Shown in pieces: positions 63,807 to 64,000 of a stretch of DNA of 64,000 nucleotides. The DNA lies in assembly GCA_028583685.1 (NCBI GenBank), contig JAMXIF010001164.1, forward strand, positions 5,415,254 to 5,479,253, read 5' to 3'. A program made the position numbers and the translations under genes. The stretch comes from Petaurus breviceps papuanus. Taxonomy: Eukaryota; Chordata; Mammalia; Diprotodontia; Petauridae. Under the pieces are notes generated by a model. The model had not been told where the DNA came from. It saw only the letters and a program-made list of their open reading frames with translations, and made no database searches. Numbering within the stretch: position 1 is the stretch's first letter; each line of letters starts with the position of its first letter.

Positions 63807-64000
63807 AAAGGAATATACCTTCCCAGAGGTACGTGGCATATACACAAAAATTGACCAGGTATTAGGGCATAAAAACCTCACAATTCAGTGCAGAAAGGCA
63901 GAAATATTAAATACATCATTCTCAGGTCATGATGCAATAAAAATCATATGCAATAAAGGGCCATGAAAAGATAGACTAAAAACTAATTGGAAACTAAATA

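Larger units (their letters stand above)
60958..64000 (+). mobile_element. L1 element, 5' UTR to ORF2 endonuclease, cut by window edge
   Basis: The order is a 5' UTR (about 60958-61576), ORF1 (61577-62648), a purine-rich inter-ORF zone (62650-63250) and the start of ORF2 (about 63253 on). The rest lies beyond the window. ORF1 and ORF2 each carry interruptions, so this copy is not active. It is in the PARG sense direction. Confidence 0.85.

Overview
This is a window of vertebrate nuclear DNA, almost certainly from a marsupial. It has split genes with GT..AG introns, one CpG island, and a dense repeat load. The repeats are CORE-SINEs, tRNA-derived SINEs, RTE-type SINEs, L1 elements of marsupial type, ORF1-only L1 relatives (HAL1), L2, CR1/L3 and hAT/Tigger DNA transposons. 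No rRNA, functional tRNA, CRISPR or prokaryotic feature was seen. Family names and comparisons with human proteins are from memory; no database was searched.

Genes. Two host genes lie head to head. TIMM23 (mitochondrial inner-membrane translocase subunit) is on the minus strand. Exon 1 (4322-4433) and exon 2 (1126-1184) are present and the rest lies beyond the left edge. PARG (poly(ADP-ribose) glycohydrolase) is on the plus strand. Nine coding exons (4999-58165) give about 674 codons in one continuous frame with consistent splice phases. The catalytic macrodomain signature lies beyond the right edge. The two start codons are 565 bp apart in a CpG island with three ETS-type motifs, matching the shared TIMM23/PARG promoter known in human. 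The PARG leader shows two short upstream ORFs chained by ATGA overlaps into the PARG start.

Layout. 1-4.3 kb: TIMM23 introns with an old L1. 4.2-5.45 kb: CpG island and both first exons. 5.3-14.1 kb: PARG exons 1-6. 14.1-26.7 kb: intron 6, with a nested L1/HAL1/SINE cluster (17.3-22.5 kb) and opposed L1 pieces. 26.7-54.0 kb: intron 7 (27 kb), with a nested L1 > HAL1 > dimeric SINE (28.3-33.5 kb), a SINE inside an RTE-SINE (40.4-40.9 kb), an internally deleted Tigger (42.1-42.9 kb) and an L1 with an inverted duplication (51.8-52.7 kb). 54-58.2 kb: exons 8-9. 58.2-64 kb: intron 9, ending in a sense-strand L1 cut by the window edge.

Most notable: (a) a dimeric tRNA-derived SINE whose two arms have arm-specific bases at three loci; (b) a 5'-complete HAL1 with an open 354-codon ORF1; (c) SINEs inserted independently at the same site of two HAL1 copies; (d) a 48-bp exact repeat and a 160-bp inverted duplication that look like templated repair insertions; (e) the chained uORFs of PARG. 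I found no wholly new gene system.
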